Shown: positions 53,160 to 61,479 of the stretch, piece after piece
How the letters are laid out: each line of letters starts with the position of its first letter
How positions within the stretch are numbered: position 1 is the stretch's first letter
Origin: an uncultured Phascolarctobacterium sp.
Lineage (GTDB): Bacteria; Bacillota; Negativicutes; Acidaminococcales; Acidaminococcaceae
NCBI GenBank assembly: GCA_900757795.1
Contig: CAAEPE010000030.1
Coordinates: 20,425 to 84,424 of the forward strand
DNA length: 64,000 bases
Direction of reading: 5' to 3'
Made by a program: the position numbers and the translations under genes
Notes under the pieces: generated by a model
What the model saw: the letters and a program-made list of their open reading frames with translations, nothing else
Database searches by the model: none
What the model was told of the DNA's origin: nothing

Positions 53160-53692
53160 TTAAATAGCCTTGCCCATTTGGTAAGCTGTTTCTACAGCAG
53201 GAGTAGCTTTGACTGCGCCTTTTTCATAAACGCCTTCGCCATAGATTTTACCCTTAACTACTGCGCCTGTAAGGCAATCGGTGAAGCCTGCCAGTGCATC
53301 CATAGTACGCTCCATAGAAGCTTTGTGTTCGGCAGCAGTGGCGATAAAATAAAATTCTTTATTAGTGATTTCTGTCCATTTAGATACGCTGCGGTCAATA
53401 ATTGCCTTCATTTGCGCGCTCATGGAATAAAAATATACCGGAGTTGCCAAAACAATAACGTCAGCTTCCAGCATTTTGGCGATAATAGCGTTAGCGTCGT
53501 CCTTTTGGATGCAGATGCCGGTTTCGCGGCAGCCGTAGCAAGCTAAGCAGTTGTTAATTTTTTACTTTGCAGCCAAATTTTTTCTACATTGTGGCCTGCT
53601 TCTTCTGCACCTTGAAGAAAAGCATCGCATAAAATATCGGAGTTGCCGCCCTTGCGGGGACTGCCTGCTAAAATTAAAACTTTTTTATTCAT
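53160..53692 (-). pseudogene. Flavodoxin-family NAD(P)H-dependent oxidoreductase, frameshifted
   Basis: Minus strand. From ATG 53692 the frame encodes VLILAGSPRKGGNSDILCDAFLQGAEEAGHNVEKIWLQSK, then runs to a stop. The family sequence resumes one base out of phase as INNCLACYGCRETGICIQKDDANAIIAKMLEADVIVLATPVYFYSMSAQMKAIIDRS, to the stop at 53160. The shift is at a run of six A's (T's at 53558-53563 on +); seven would restore the frame. It resembles the intact protein at 49783 (SPxxxGN loop, Cys cluster). It could be a real pseudogene, a phase-variable tract, or a base-call error. It has its own MerR-type promoter. Confidence 0.82.
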
Positions 53693-53723
53693 TTCCATTA
53701 CCTCTTTTTTGTTAGTTTTTTAT

Positions 53724-53754
53724 ATTGTAATACTTAGAGTATGGTTTAAGTCAA
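53724..53754 (-). promoter_or_regulatory. MerR-type promoter of the frameshifted oxidoreductase
   Basis: Minus strand TTGACT (53749-53754), 19-nt spacer, TACAAT (53724-53729). A 20-bp quasi-palindrome with ACTTA...TAAGT ends lies at 53732-53751. Same geometry as at 50457 and 53071. Confidence 0.7.
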
Positions 53755-53930
53755 GTGTTCTTCTTACATTAATTTTGGTTTTGGTGTTTTTCAAATAAAT
53801 AATAGACGGCATTTCCCTACTATTTTTTTACAGTAGTAGAAATTACAGGGACTTTTGTGCTAAAATAAACAATAAGGGATATTCTTTCAGAGCAAATTAA
53901 ATATAGAGCAATATTTAAGGGAGGCATATT

Positions 53931-55046
53931 ATGATTAACACAACCAGCTACACAGTAAACCTTTCATCCTATTCTATAGGCGCTGACGCATATAAACAAA
54001 TACCATATGCAGCGCGCTTCTTAGGTAAAAAAGTTGTAGTCATCGGCGGAAAAACAGCTTTATCCAAAGCTAAAGCTGCTATTATTGAGGGTATTGCAGG
54101 CTCTGATATTGAAATTCTTGATTTCGTGTGGTATGGTGGTGAATGTACTCACGAAAATAGTCATATGCTGATGGAGCTGCCTCAAGTGCAGCAAGCGGAT
54201 ATTCTATTTGCTGTAGGCGGCGGACGCGCTATTGATACCGTTAAATATGCGGCGCATTTAATGGATAAGCCTTTATTTACTTTTCCTACCGTAGGCTCTA
54301 ACTGCGCTGCTTTTTCAGCGCAGGCAATTATGTATTATCCTGGCGGCAGCTATCGCGGTAATTTTCCCACAAAACCCTGCAACCACTGTTTTATAAATTC
54401 AGCAATTATCGCTGATTCTCCAGAACCGCTGTTTTGGGCTGGTATTGGTGACGCTCTTTCTAAAGAATTTGAAGTAGTTTTTGCTACGCAGGATGATCAG
54501 CTTTTCCACACGACCTTGTTGGGACAGCAGATTAGCCGCGTCTGCACTGCACCGATTTTAGAAAACGGTAAAAAAGCACTGGATGATTTCCGCGCTCATC
54601 GTAATAGCTTTGAATTGATTCAGGTTATTTTGGACATCATTATTTCTACGGGCTTGGCTTCTAATCTGACAACCACTGCGGATAATTCCTATTATTATAA
54701 CAGTATGTTGGCTCACTGCGTATATTATGGTTCCACTGTTACTAAGAAAGGTCATAATCATCTGCACGGCGAGGTAGTTGCTTTGGGTACTTTGGTTCAG
54801 GTTGCTTACGCAGGGGATATGGAAATGATGCGCAAGCTTATGAAATTTAACTATTCTATCGGTCTTCCTGTTTGCTTTGACGATATAGAAATAGAGGAAG
54901 ATGAATTTGAAACCATGTATGAAAAATTCAAAACTTCTGCCGGCTGGAAGCATAAGCCTAAATGCGTTAGCAAAGAGCATTTCTTTGAGATTATGAAGGA
55001 AGTCAATCGTTTAGGACGTGCTTATAAAGCAAGCCAAGAGCAATGA
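53931..55046 (+). CDS. Iron-containing alcohol dehydrogenase family (glycerol dehydrogenase-like)
   Basis: 371 residues. Rossmann part with VVVIGGKTALSKAK, FAVGGGRAIDTVKYAAHLMDKPLFTFPTVGSNCAAFS (NAD and substrate contacts, residues ~93-130). Metal ligands of the GldA fold are suggested by GIGDALSKEFE (Asp near 172) and by the His residues in KGHNHLHGEVVALGTLVQ (near 270). Substrate uncertain: glycerol, a hydroxy acid or an aldehyde. It diverges from the frameshifted oxidoreductase, with a 230-nt gap between. GGGAGG precedes the ATG. Confidence 0.85.
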   Translation: MINTTSYTVNLSSYSIGADAYKQIPYAARFLGKKVVVIGGKTALSKAKAAIIEGIAGSDIEILDFVWYGGECTHENSHMLMELPQVQQADILFAVGGGRAIDTVKYAAHLMDKPLFTFPTVGSNCAAFSAQAIMYYPGGSYRGNFPTKPCNHCFINSAIIADSPEPLFWAGIGDALSKEFEVVFATQDDQLFHTTLLGQQISRVCTAPILENGKKALDDFRAHRNSFELIQVILDIIISTGLASNLTTTADNSYYYNSMLAHCVYYGSTVTKKGHNHLHGEVVALGTLVQVAYAGDMEMMRKLMKFNYSIGLPVCFDDIEIEEDEFETMYEKFKTSAGWKHKPKCVSKEHFFEIMKEVNRLGRAYKASQEQ

Positions 55047-55070
55047 TCGAGATAAAACATCACAAAGTAG

Positions 55071-55099
55071 TTGACATAAATTTTCTCTTGTGGTATTAT
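55071..55099 (+). promoter_or_regulatory. Promoter of tRNA-Leu(CAG)
   Basis: TTGACA (55071-55076), 17-nt spacer, TATTAT (55094-55099). Confidence 0.82.
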
Positions 55100-55125
55100 A
55101 TATTCGTTGCTGATGTAATAATAAC

Positions 55126-55211
55126 GCGGTAGTGGCGGAACGGCAGACGCGCTAGCCTCAGGAGCTAGTGGGGGCAACCCCGTGGAGGTTCAAATCCTCT
55201 CTACCGCACCA
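55126..55211 (+). tRNA. tRNA-Leu, anticodon CAG
   Basis: Acceptor GCGGTAG (55126-55132) pairs with CTACCGC (55201-55207); A and encoded CCA follow. Anticodon loop CTCAGGA gives CAG; class II variable arm GGGGGCAACCCC; T-arm GAGGTTCAAATCCTC. Confidence 0.97.
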
Positions 55212-55221
55212 ATTTGATGCT

Positions 55222-55252
55222 AAAGACCTAAGATTTTTCTTAGGTCTTTTTT
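55222..55252 (+). terminator. Terminator after tRNA-Leu(CAG)
   Basis: AAAGACCTAAGA (55222-55233), loop TTTT, TCTTAGGTCTTT (55238-55249), then T's. Confidence 0.93.
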
Positions 55253-55340
55253 GTTATGTCTGAAGCTTGCAAAGCAAAGAAAATTATGTGACAATATATT
55301 TAATATATTGTAATAATTCTAAGCGAGGGAGTGAAATAAA

Positions 55341-55925
55341 ATGCAGGTACGAGAATTGAAAATGGCTGCGTTGCTGCTGGCTGGCTTTTTTTTAGTAGGC
55401 GCGGCGGCAGGGGCTGGTTATGCACTTTTGAACGCCAGCGGAGTGGCAGAGCAAAAATATAATACGGCGCAGCTTACGCAGAATCTGCAGTTCGCAGAGG
55501 TCGAAGCAGGCCGCTTGCAGTGCGTTGTTTTGCTAGACAAGGCGGAGCTTTATAATAAACCTTCCGGCTTAGAAGGCAACGTTATTGAGTACATGTCTAA
55601 AGGCGTGCAGGTAGATTATTTAGATACCGTTTCCAGCATGGATAAGGACGAGCGCTATGCCGTAACAACTGTGGAGATGCAGTTTCAGCGTCTTTGGGGA
55701 GCGCGGCACATTATTCCCTTAGGCACGCAGGTCATGATTTTGCGGGCAGATGACGGCAGTGGTGAAATTAAGGGACGAGTATTGGTTGACGGGAAATATT
55801 ATGATAAAGTTTTTGATACGCAGTATTTGCGCTTTCCCTATGTAGGACAGTGGAAAAAGGTAGAGTTTCAAGGTAAGCCGGGATTTATGAAATATGAAAC
55901 CCTTTCCGAAAGTAAACTGATGTGA
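55341..55925 (+). CDS. Membrane-anchored hypothetical protein (194 aa)
   Basis: Unrecognised. One N-terminal hydrophobic helix (~8-32, LLLAGFFLVGAAAGAGYALL) anchors it, with the remainder outside the cytoplasm. After ~60 the sequence is beta-rich and SH3-like: VVLLDKAELYNKPSG, VQVDYLDTVSS, IIPLGTQVMILRADDGSGEIKGRVLVDG. The next gene starts 10 nt later and has the same layout, so they are probably co-transcribed and may be distant paralogues. Function unknown. Confidence 0.75.
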   Translation: MQVRELKMAALLLAGFFLVGAAAGAGYALLNASGVAEQKYNTAQLTQNLQFAEVEAGRLQCVVLLDKAELYNKPSGLEGNVIEYMSKGVQVDYLDTVSSMDKDERYAVTTVEMQFQRLWGARHIIPLGTQVMILRADDGSGEIKGRVLVDGKYYDKVFDTQYLRFPYVGQWKKVEFQGKPGFMKYETLSESKLM

Positions 55926-55935
55926 GGTTCTGTAG

Positions 55936-56448
55936 ATGAGTAAGAAAATGATATTGCTGATTTCAGCATTTTTATGTGCCTTAATTGGCTTTATGGCTGC
56001 TAATAATATTTTGGGAACACATATTAGAACTATTACCGTCGCTAACGGTGACGCTTTTTATGCAGAGCCTTCGGTTACAGCTGCTAGTAGTACGGCAAAT
56101 TTTAACGTAGGCGATAAGCTTTTGGTTAGCGAGAAGATGGAGCTTAATAAGCCTACTGCTGCAGTTATGAAAAAAAGCGTGCTGGTAGAGGATGAGGAAA
56201 AGACAAAATACAAGCTGGAAGCGGGCGCTGCCTATAAAATTGTTGATGCTAATTTAAGCGAGAATGCGCAGAAGCCGGATAGCCCATGCTTTTTAGAGGT
56301 GAAAACGACTACTGGCTCGCTTGTGAAGCTAAAGGTAAAAAAGGCTGACGTGCTGCCTGTGGATGAAGGAACGTGGATTAAGGTGCGTAAAAAAGACAGC
56401 GATAGCGATAAGGAAGGCTGGTTGCGTATTAAAACTCAATGGTATTAA
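55936..56448 (+). CDS. Membrane-anchored hypothetical protein (170 aa), SH3b-like
   Basis: An N-terminal hydrophobic segment (~5-27) is followed by two SH3b-like stretches: ITVANGDAFYAEPSV...FNVGDKLLVSEKMEL near 33-72 and WIKVRKKDSDSDKEGWLRIKTQWY at the C-terminus. Bacterial SH3 modules often bind cell-wall peptides, so a wall- or envelope-sensing role is possible but not shown. It ends at a terminator shared with the convergent ptuB-like gene. Confidence 0.75.
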   Translation: MSKKMILLISAFLCALIGFMAANNILGTHIRTITVANGDAFYAEPSVTAASSTANFNVGDKLLVSEKMELNKPTAAVMKKSVLVEDEEKTKYKLEAGAAYKIVDANLSENAQKPDSPCFLEVKTTTGSLVKLKVKKADVLPVDEGTWIKVRKKDSDSDKEGWLRIKTQWY

Positions 56449-56455
56449 AAAAATT

Positions 56456-56484
56456 AGGGATCACTTTCGTAGTGGTCCCTTTTT
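56456..56484 (+). terminator. Bidirectional terminator between convergent genes
   Basis: AGGGATCACT (56456-56465), loop TTCGT, AGTGGTCCCT (56471-56480), then TTTTT on + and an A-rich left flank that gives T's on the minus strand. Confidence 0.9.
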
Positions 56485-56494
56485 ATACAGCTAT

Positions 56495-57274
56495 TTATAA
56501 TTTGTCGCCGCTGGCTTTGATAACTTGTTCTGCTGCTTCGCCAAGATACCAGCGGGTTACGGAAAAAAACGGCAGCGAAATATTTTCATAATTAGGTACG
56601 AGACAAATTTCTGCCAGCATGTTCAGCGCGTCCTCTAGGCTTGCACCATGCTCCAGCTCTGCGGCAATTTCATCCTCCAGTTTTTGGATAACAGCCAACC
56701 GCATGCGCATAAGGCGCGGCGCGTTGAGATTTAATTCTCTGATGGTTCTTTCGGCCTTGTACCACAGCTTTTTGGGACAGCTGGTTTTATCCACCAGCAT
56801 TTTGCCCGAATGCTCAACGTAAGAAAACAAGCGCACGTTACCCGGAATGGTGAGGGGATTAAGCATTAAAGAAGTAATAGGTTTACTGCCTTTAGGTACA
56901 TCGCAGCTGCGGTCAAATTTGTTTTTAGAATAACGCCGTTCCGCGTCAGGAACATAGGGCTGGCTGCCACCGTGGCAAACACCCAAAAGATTACGCCAGT
57001 CTAAATGGTAATTATGATGATTTTTTAGCGTGGAGCTTTTTGGATAAAAATGTTCTACGCGAAAATCGTCTACTTCCGCTTCTTGTTCCGCCAGTTTGAT
57101 GCTTATTTCACAATAAGCGCACAGACCGTGCTGGTCATGGATAATTTGCTGCTTTACCTCTTGGTAGCCGTTACGGGCGCGGCGGCGAAAATGCTCCCAA
57201 GTTTCTTCGGGAAATTTTTGGCGGTAGCGCTTTAAGGCTTCCGGCTCTTCTTTACTTTTATATACCCGCTTCAT
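56495..57274 (-). CDS. ptuB: HNH endonuclease, PtuB-like (TIGR02646 family)
   Basis: 259 residues from ATG 57274 (GGAGGA about eight nt upstream). The N-terminus (MKRVYKSKEEPEALKRYR) and the CAYCE...VEHFYPKS...YHLDWRNLLGVCHGG core (~55-110) form an HNH/beta-beta-alpha metal finger: Cys pair, His of the VEH motif, Asn of the WRNL motif, a further Cys-His pair. The family (TIGR02646) includes PtuB of Septu and of Retron-Eco7-type systems, where it is the nuclease. Its ATG overlaps the ATPase stop (ATGA), so the two are translationally coupled. No reverse transcriptase is nearby. Confidence 0.85.
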   Translation of the reverse strand: MKRVYKSKEEPEALKRYRQKFPEETWEHFRRRARNGYQEVKQQIIHDQHGLCAYCEISIKLAEQEAEVDDFRVEHFYPKSSTLKNHHNYHLDWRNLLGVCHGGSQPYVPDAERRYSKNKFDRSCDVPKGSKPITSLMLNPLTIPGNVRLFSYVEHSGKMLVDKTSCPKKLWYKAERTIRELNLNAPRLMRMRLAVIQKLEDEIAAELEHGASLEDALNMLAEICLVPNYENISLPFFSVTRWYLGEAAEQVIKASGDKL

Positions 57275-58575
57275 GAGCGCTTCCTCCGGAACTGGCGCAT
57301 ACGAATATCCATGTCTGCCCGCAGTAAGGCAGGCTCGTTGCCCTGCGCCCAAGCGTCAAGCTGCTTGCGCAGTTTCAGCGCTTCTTCTGAGTCCCATTTA
57401 TCTTCGCTGATCAGGTTAAGATAACGTTTGAGGCTTTGCACAATGGGAAGCTTTTCAGAACGCAGCGCTACATTTTGAATATCCTGTAAAATTTGCGCAC
57501 TGGAGGCACCCAAAGCAAAGCTTACACGGCGCACACCTTCAAAGCTGCGTCCCCAAACTAGGACACGCACGCTTTCTGGCGGGACACTGCTTAAAACCTG
57601 AGGACTGTGAGTTGTGACAATAAATTGTATTTGGGGAAATGCCCGCTGCATATCCAGCAGCACTGTTTGCTGCCACAAAGGATGCAGATGCATATCAATT
57701 TCATCAATGAGCACCACACCTGGGGTATTGGTAATAGCTTTTTCACCCAGTTGTGGATTAAGACGTACCATGCGGTAGGCTAAATCTGCAACCATACTTA
57801 AAATGCTGCGGAAACCGTCGCTTAAATCATCGGCAATCATTTCGCCTACATCAGGATGCTGCAACACGAAGCAGCCTAACTGGAAATTAAAATATAAATC
57901 ATGGAAGCCTGTGCTTTCTAAGCAGACGTTGATGGCCTGTTGCACAGCTTTTTTTATCATTAGGTAATTAGTCTGCTGCTTTTCATTTTCAGCACATTTG
58001 TTGATACGCATAAACCAACTACCAAAGGTGTTATAAGAGGATGAAGGCTCCATACATTCCTGGTAGCCAATGGTACGGTCTTCCAGCGCAATGGTCTCTT
58101 CCCGCATCAAATGGCTGTCTACCCAAATGCGGGCTGTGCCGTAATAGGCAAAAGTCGGAAGAATAATATCTTCTTTGTCGTTTATTGCTTGACGCAGATT
58201 TTCGCCTCGGTTAATTAGGTCGTCTGTCTGCTCATCTGCTAAATCAGCTTGGGTGTAGGTTTTGCTGCAGGTAACTTTTTTTCCGTGCACTGTGCCTTCT
58301 AATTCAATAGTTAGAGGATATTTTGCTTCCATATGGTCAATATGACGGCCATCGTTTTTGTAAACCGGAATACGTCGGACATCTTTAGGTGTTATTTGTC
58401 GGCCGGAAATTTGAAAGCCGCGTAAATATGGTTCTATGGCAATGGCAAGTGCATCAAAAATAGCGGTTTTGCCTTTACCGTTTTCGCCTACAATTACTGT
58501 CAGCTTAGGATCAAAATCAATGTCCAGCTTATCATAGCAACGGAAATTTTTCAGCTTCAATCTATCAATTTGCAT
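57271..58575 (-). CDS. ptuA: AAA/ABC-type ATPase, PtuA-like
   Basis: 434 residues, RecF/SMC-like ATPase head without a long coiled coil. LKNFRCYDKLDIDFDPKLTVIVGENGKGKTAIFDAL gives Walker A (residues 30-37). DLSDGFRSILSMVADL near 258 is a signature-like motif, VVLIDEIDMHLHPLWQQTVL is Walker B with the D-helix, and FIVTTHSPQVLSSV supplies the switch His. The C-terminal ~90 residues are helical. With the HNH gene this is the two-gene layout of type I Septu anti-phage defence (PtuA senses and regulates, PtuB cuts). A TATAAT lies at 58607-58612 on the minus strand. Confidence 0.83.
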   Translation of the reverse strand: MQIDRLKLKNFRCYDKLDIDFDPKLTVIVGENGKGKTAIFDALAIAIEPYLRGFQISGRQITPKDVRRIPVYKNDGRHIDHMEAKYPLTIELEGTVHGKKVTCSKTYTQADLADEQTDDLINRGENLRQAINDKEDIILPTFAYYGTARIWVDSHLMREETIALEDRTIGYQECMEPSSSYNTFGSWFMRINKCAENEKQQTNYLMIKKAVQQAINVCLESTGFHDLYFNFQLGCFVLQHPDVGEMIADDLSDGFRSILSMVADLAYRMVRLNPQLGEKAITNTPGVVLIDEIDMHLHPLWQQTVLLDMQRAFPQIQFIVTTHSPQVLSSVPPESVRVLVWGRSFEGVRRVSFALGASSAQILQDIQNVALRSEKLPIVQSLKRYLNLISEDKWDSEEALKLRKQLDAWAQGNEPALLRADMDIRMRQFRRKRS

Positions 58576-58750
58576 GTTCTTGCCTCCATTCTGTTTCTAT
58601 ATTAACATTATACCTCTAATTTGTGTGGAAAATAAAATTTTTTTGGCAAATCTTAGCGAAAATTAACGAAAAGTTGTATAATAGACGGGCTGGCCGGAGT
58701 AAATCGACAGCAATTTAGTAAAAATAAATTTGATGACCGGAGGCAAATCT

Positions 58751-59968
58751 ATGAATATATTTCTGCTTTTAGCTATAGCTATGGCGTTGATTATTATTTT
58801 GCTGCGTAAGCAAGTACCAATTGGGCCGTGTATGCTGGCAGGAGGTTTATTTATTTGGAGGATGAAAACGCCTGAGCTGAACTATCTGTGGCAGGCTTTG
58901 ACGGAAACCTTGTTTATGAATCGCACCTACGATATTCTTTTTGCCTTATATTTTGTCATGTGTTTAGAGATAGAGCTGCGCACTAGCGGTGCCTTAGCAG
59001 GTATGGTACAGGCGTTACAGCGTATTTTTTCCAGCACTAAGGTAACACTGGCGGTTATGCCTGCTTTTTTAGGGCTACTGCCTTCTTTGGGCGGAGCGCG
59101 TTTTTCGGCTCCTATTGTTGAAGAAGCGAGTAAAGGATTATCTATTACGCAGGAACACAGGGCTGCAATCAATTTTTGGTTCCGTCATATTTTTGAATTT
59201 TCCAGTCCTATTATTCCTGGTATGATCATGGCCTGCAATATTGCCGGTGTGCCTTATAGTGATTTTATTATGCACTTATCTTGGCTTACAGTGCTGGCGT
59301 TTGTAGTTGGCTGGCTGGTAATTATCACGCCGATTAAGACCAATACTGCAACTAGCTTTCAAGAGGACAATGGGCAAAGCGCGCAAAATACACAGGATTT
59401 GTGGCTGAGCCTATCACCGGTAGTTTTAACTTTTATTTTAGTAGTATTTTGCGGAATGAACGCTTCCACAGGTATGGGTGTTGTTACGGTCGGATTGTTT
59501 ATAGTGCTGCATTTTAGTAAGCGTTTTGTAAGTCTGAAAGAGGTTATTGTTGGTGCGCTGGATAAAAAAATGTTTTTCAACGTGCTGTGTATTCTTTATT
59601 TTATTCAGATTTTAACGGTTACGAATGTGTTAAATGAGATAGTTACTGCTTTTCAAAGCTCTCCTTTGCCGATACCTGTGATTATTGCCTGCGTTTCGTT
59701 TATTATTGGTATCTTAACCGGTATGAGCCAGGGACATGTAGCAATTGTTATGCCCATTGTCGCCGCCATGGGAACGGGCGATTTGAATTTGGCAGGCGTG
59801 GCTATGGCCTTTGGTGTGGCCGGGCAGATGCTTACGCCTACACATATGTGCTTAGTAGTAACAATGGATTATTTTAAATCCAATTTCTTTAAAACACTAC
59901 AGCCTATTTTGTTGTGTGAAGTTATTATTTTGACAGTGTTCAGTGTGTACACCTATTTTACGTGGTAA
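58751..59968 (+). CDS. DUF401-family membrane permease
   Basis: 405 residues with about ten to eleven hydrophobic helices. FLGLLPSLGGARFSAPIVEEASKGL near 115-140 and FWFRHIFEFSSPIIPGMIMA near 155-175 are conserved features of the DUF401 (TIGR00529) family, and GILTGMSQGHVAIVMPIVAAMG near 330 is the second re-entrant region. The fold resembles ion/solute permeases such as gluconate or citrate transporters; substrate unknown. ATG 58751 is chosen because CCGGAGG lies at 58737-58743. Confidence 0.8.
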   Translation: MNIFLLLAIAMALIIILLRKQVPIGPCMLAGGLFIWRMKTPELNYLWQALTETLFMNRTYDILFALYFVMCLEIELRTSGALAGMVQALQRIFSSTKVTLAVMPAFLGLLPSLGGARFSAPIVEEASKGLSITQEHRAAINFWFRHIFEFSSPIIPGMIMACNIAGVPYSDFIMHLSWLTVLAFVVGWLVIITPIKTNTATSFQEDNGQSAQNTQDLWLSLSPVVLTFILVVFCGMNASTGMGVVTVGLFIVLHFSKRFVSLKEVIVGALDKKMFFNVLCILYFIQILTVTNVLNEIVTAFQSSPLPIPVIIACVSFIIGILTGMSQGHVAIVMPIVAAMGTGDLNLAGVAMAFGVAGQMLTPTHMCLVVTMDYFKSNFFKTLQPILLCEVIILTVFSVYTYFTW

Positions 59969-59974
59969 TTTAAG

Positions 59975-60009
59975 AGAAAATCCTGCTTGCGGCAGGATTT
60001 TCTTTTTTT
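59975..60009 (+). terminator. Terminator after the DUF401 gene
   Basis: AGAAAATCCTGC (59975-59986), loop, GCAGGATTTTCT (59992-60003), then T's. Confidence 0.94.
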
Positions 60010-60081
60010 GTGCAGAAATATATAAATTAATTACTACACAACTAACATTTTTTTGTAAATATATGTGAAGGAGCTGGACGT

Positions 60082-61452
60082 ATGCAAGTAAGTAATAAAG
60101 CATTTAAGGCTTATGATGTGCGCGGTGTATATCCTACTGAAGTAAATGAGGAAATGGCTTACCGTGTAGGCAGAATTTTTTCGGCAATGTTTGCCGCTGA
60201 AACTGTAGTTGTAGGTCATGATATTCGTTTAAGTGGTCCTGCTATTGTAAAGGCTCTGACTGATGGCCTGCGTCATGGAGGGACTAAAGTAATTGATATT
60301 GGTCAATGTGGTACCGAAATGATTTATTTTGCGACTGCCCATCTTAAGGCCGACGGCGGTATTATGGTTACTGCCAGTCATAATCCTAAAGAATATAATG
60401 GTATGAAGCTGGTGCGCCGCGATGCGCGACCTATTTCTGCAGACACCGGACTTAAAGAAATAGGCGAAATGGTGGCTTCCGGCGATGGTATGCTGCATCA
60501 GTTGGTGCCGGGAAAAACTCTTGGTGCAGTTGAAAAAATGGATATCATGCCTGCTTATATTGAGCATTTGTTAAGCTATGTGGATTTAAAGGCGTTAAAA
60601 CCTATGAAAATTGTAGCTAATCCTGGTAATGGCGGCGCAGGCCCCATTCTTAAGGAGCTGGCTAAGTATATGCCTTTTGAATTTATTACTTTAAATGATA
60701 CTCCTGACGGAACGTTTCCTAACGGCGTTCCTAATCCGCTGTTAATCCCTAATCGTGAAGCAACTGCCAAGGTAGTGCGTGAAAGCGGTGCTGATTTAGG
60801 TATTGCTTGGGACGGCGATTTTGACCGCTGCTTCCTGTTTGACGAAAAGGCTGATTTTATCGAAGGATATTATATTGTAGGCCTGCTGGCGGAAGTTTTC
60901 TTGCTCAAGGAGCCGGGAGCGAAAATTATGTTTGACCCGCGCTTAACTTGGAATACGGAGAATATTTTGCAGCGCGACGGCGGCGTGCCTGTGCGCTGCA
61001 AGAGTGGTCATGCCTTTATGAAGGAATGTATGCGCAATAATGGCGTGCTTTATGGTGGTGAAATGAGCGCGCACCATTATTTCCGCGATTTTTCTTACTG
61101 TGACAGCGGCATGATTCCTTGGCTTTTGGTAACGGAACTAATCTGCCGCAGCGGTAAAACCTTGTCTCAGTTGGTGGGAGAGCGCGTAGAAATGTATCCG
61201 TGCAGCGGAGAAATTAACCGCAAGGTAGAGAATTCTGCGGCCGTTTTGGCGGAGCTGGAGAAAAAATATGCTGACGGCGAGCAGGACCATTTGGACGGAC
61301 TTAGCGTAGCTTATGACAAGTGGCGCTTTAATGTGCGCGTTTCCAATACGGAACCTGTAATGCGTCTGAATGTAGAAACTAAAGGCGATAAAGAGCTGTT
61401 GGCTGCTAAAACAGAGGAGCTGCTTGCTGTTATCGGCGGTGAAGAAGCATAA
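60082..61452 (+). CDS. Phosphomannomutase/phosphoglucomutase
   Basis: 456 residues, alpha-D-phosphohexomutase fold. KAYDVRGVYPTEVNEE at the N-terminus, the phosphoserine loop VTASHNPKEYNGMKLV near 97-112, the metal-binding DGDFDRC near 243-249, the sugar-specificity loop GGEMSAHHYF near 324, and the phosphate-binding RVSNTEPVMRLNVE near 415. GEMSAHHYF points to the PMM/PGM (ManB/AlgC) type. It provides mannose-1-P or glucose-1-P for nucleotide sugars. galE follows. Confidence 0.94.
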   Translation: MQVSNKAFKAYDVRGVYPTEVNEEMAYRVGRIFSAMFAAETVVVGHDIRLSGPAIVKALTDGLRHGGTKVIDIGQCGTEMIYFATAHLKADGGIMVTASHNPKEYNGMKLVRRDARPISADTGLKEIGEMVASGDGMLHQLVPGKTLGAVEKMDIMPAYIEHLLSYVDLKALKPMKIVANPGNGGAGPILKELAKYMPFEFITLNDTPDGTFPNGVPNPLLIPNREATAKVVRESGADLGIAWDGDFDRCFLFDEKADFIEGYYIVGLLAEVFLLKEPGAKIMFDPRLTWNTENILQRDGGVPVRCKSGHAFMKECMRNNGVLYGGEMSAHHYFRDFSYCDSGMIPWLLVTELICRSGKTLSQLVGERVEMYPCSGEINRKVENSAAVLAELEKKYADGEQDHLDGLSVAYDKWRFNVRVSNTEPVMRLNVETKGDKELLAAKTEELLAVIGGEEA

Positions 61453-61479
61453 TTTTAGGAAAAGTAAGTGAGGCAATTT

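Noticed and set aside
56495..58575. Retron with PtuAB effectors
   Set aside because: No reverse transcriptase frame and no msr/msd-like inverted repeats were seen on either side; Septu alone explains the pair.
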